From Synergistaceae bacterium (GTDB taxonomy: Bacteria > Synergistota > Synergistia > Synergistales > Aminobacteriaceae): 6,612 nucleotides of DNA. Made by a program: the position numbers and the translations under genes. The stretch is from NCBI GenBank assembly GCA_031270755.1, contig JAISWV010000391.1:1-6612 (forward strand). The letters run 5' to 3'. This document shows positions 6,390 to 6,612 of this stretch, piece by piece (the stretch's first letter is position 1; the number at the start of each line of letters is the position of its first letter). The notes below the pieces were generated by a model, which made no database searches, was not told where the DNA came from, and saw nothing but the letters and a program-made list of their open reading frames with translations.

Positions 6390-6413
6390 CTCGGCACATA
6401 ATATACAGCCGAG
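6390..6413. repeat. Inverted repeat CTCGGC/GCCGAG around the candidate -10
   Basis: CTCGGC (6390-6395) and GCCGAG (6408-6413) form a 6-bp perfect dyad with a 12-nt A/T-rich centre that contains the candidate -10 element. It could be an operator or an early-transcript hairpin. Confidence 0.4.
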
Positions 6414-6431
6414 CACAACCGAGAACGTCAA
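6402..6431 (-). promoter_or_regulatory. Candidate sigma70-type promoter for the operon
   Basis: The minus strand has TTGACG (6431-6426) and TGTATA (6407-6402) with an 18-bp spacer; TATATT (6405-6400) at 20 bp is an alternative -10. It would give a leader of about 90 nt before ATG 6303. The -10 match is modest, so this is only a candidate. Confidence 0.35.
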
Positions 6432-6457
6432 AACCACAACCCTCGGCAGAGCCAGGG

Positions 6458-6470
6458 ATTGATTATCAAT
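6458..6470. repeat. 13-bp palindrome, possible operator
   Basis: ATTGATTATCAAT is a perfect 6+1+6 palindrome. It lies inside a larger 7-bp dyad (GGCAGAG 6445-6451 and CTCTGCC 6489-6495). The size and symmetry fit a dimeric repressor site, but the regulator is unknown. Confidence 0.4.
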
Positions 6471-6489
6471 AGATTTAAAAAATTTTCAC
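6462..6489 (-). promoter_or_regulatory. Alternative candidate promoter overlapping the palindrome
   Basis: GTGAAA (6489-6484) and GATAAT (6467-6462) on the minus strand are separated by a 16-bp A/T-rich spacer. The -10 matches consensus at five of six positions and lies within the 13-bp palindrome, so a bound regulator would block it. It is an alternative to the TTGACG/TGTATA pair. Confidence 0.35.
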
Positions 6490-6523
6490 TCTGCCCACAC
6501 ACGGCGGATCCCAACGAGTTATT

Positions 6524-6550
6524 GGCGAGGACATAAAGACCCTCCTCGCC
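6524..6550. repeat. 8-bp perfect inverted repeat
   Basis: GGCGAGGA (6524-6531) and TCCTCGCC (6543-6550) flank an 11-nt centre. A T-rich stretch (GTTTTATTG) comes only about 10 nt later on the plus strand, and no T-run follows on the minus strand. It might be the remains of an upstream transcription end or a protein site; its role is not clear. Confidence 0.45.
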
Positions 6551-6612
6551 TGAATGTCGGGTTTTATTGTCTGCAGATTGGAAATATGTTTTGCCGCCAA
6601 CGGGCATAAGAG

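Larger units (their letters stand above)
6304..6612. other. Operon upstream region without a convincing gene
   Basis: The 309 bases to the right edge hold promoter-like hexamers, three inverted repeats and a palindrome, listed separately. Short frames cross it on the minus strand (59 codons from ATG 6607 to TGA 6428, and 45 codons from the edge to TAA 6475), but neither shows a recognisable protein or start signal within the window, and both overlap promoter-like sequence. I see no tRNA or known riboswitch. Confidence 0.55.

Noticed and set aside
6304..6399. An N-terminal extension of the CTERM protein to ATG 6399
   Set aside because: The 32 extra residues are charged and sit in front of a complete signal peptide, and the strong ribosome site at 6312-6320 points to ATG 6303.
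6428..6607. A 59-codon minus-strand frame starting with ATG 6607
   Set aside because: No ribosome site can be seen within the few bases to the edge, the translation is not recognisable, and it overlaps the promoter-like elements and dyads. It could still be real, but the window does not support it.

Overview
The window looks like part of an exopolysaccharide/capsule export operon from a diderm bacterium, most likely a member of the Synergistota. The lineage call rests mainly on the first gene of the operon. Its product ends in a Gly-rich stretch, a GGGCDAG motif, a short hydrophobic helix and a KKR tail, which matches the Synergist-CTERM sorting signal. Two predicted outer-membrane/periplasmic export proteins (YjbH-like and multi-SLBB) confirm a diderm envelope. 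The exact genus cannot be read from the sequence.

Layout: all five supported genes lie on the minus strand, so transcription runs from right to left. From the right edge: (i) 6304-6612 is an upstream region with promoter-like elements, dyads and a strong ribosome binding site but no convincing gene; (ii) 5542-6303 encodes a secreted 253-residue protein with a Synergist-CTERM-like tail; (iii) 3310-5502 encodes a YjbH-family outer-membrane beta-barrel protein; (iv) 3117-3309 is a spacer with a 9-bp inverted repeat and a G-rich tract (on the transcribed-strand sense); (v) 891-3116 encodes a large polysaccharide export protein with a Poly_export domain and five SLBB-type modules; (vi) 535-894 encodes a small secreted DUF4177-like protein; (vii) 1-538 is the N-terminal 179 codons of a polyprenyl-phosphate sugar phosphotransferase (WbaP/WcaJ type) that runs off the left edge. 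The last three genes are joined by two ATGA stop/start overlaps, which implies translational coupling.

Working model: the membrane transferase would start repeat-unit synthesis on undecaprenyl phosphate. The SLBB protein and the YjbH-like barrel would form or assist the periplasm-to-surface route. The DUF4177-like protein and the tagged protein are unassigned accessory parts. The most interesting point is that a protein with a C-terminal sorting tag heads an EPS export operon, which recalls the known PEP-CTERM/EPS association but with a different tag. The DUF4177-like protein, locked by overlaps between exporter and priming transferase, is the second candidate for an undescribed component. 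The window holds no RNA gene, mobile element or CRISPR array that I can support.
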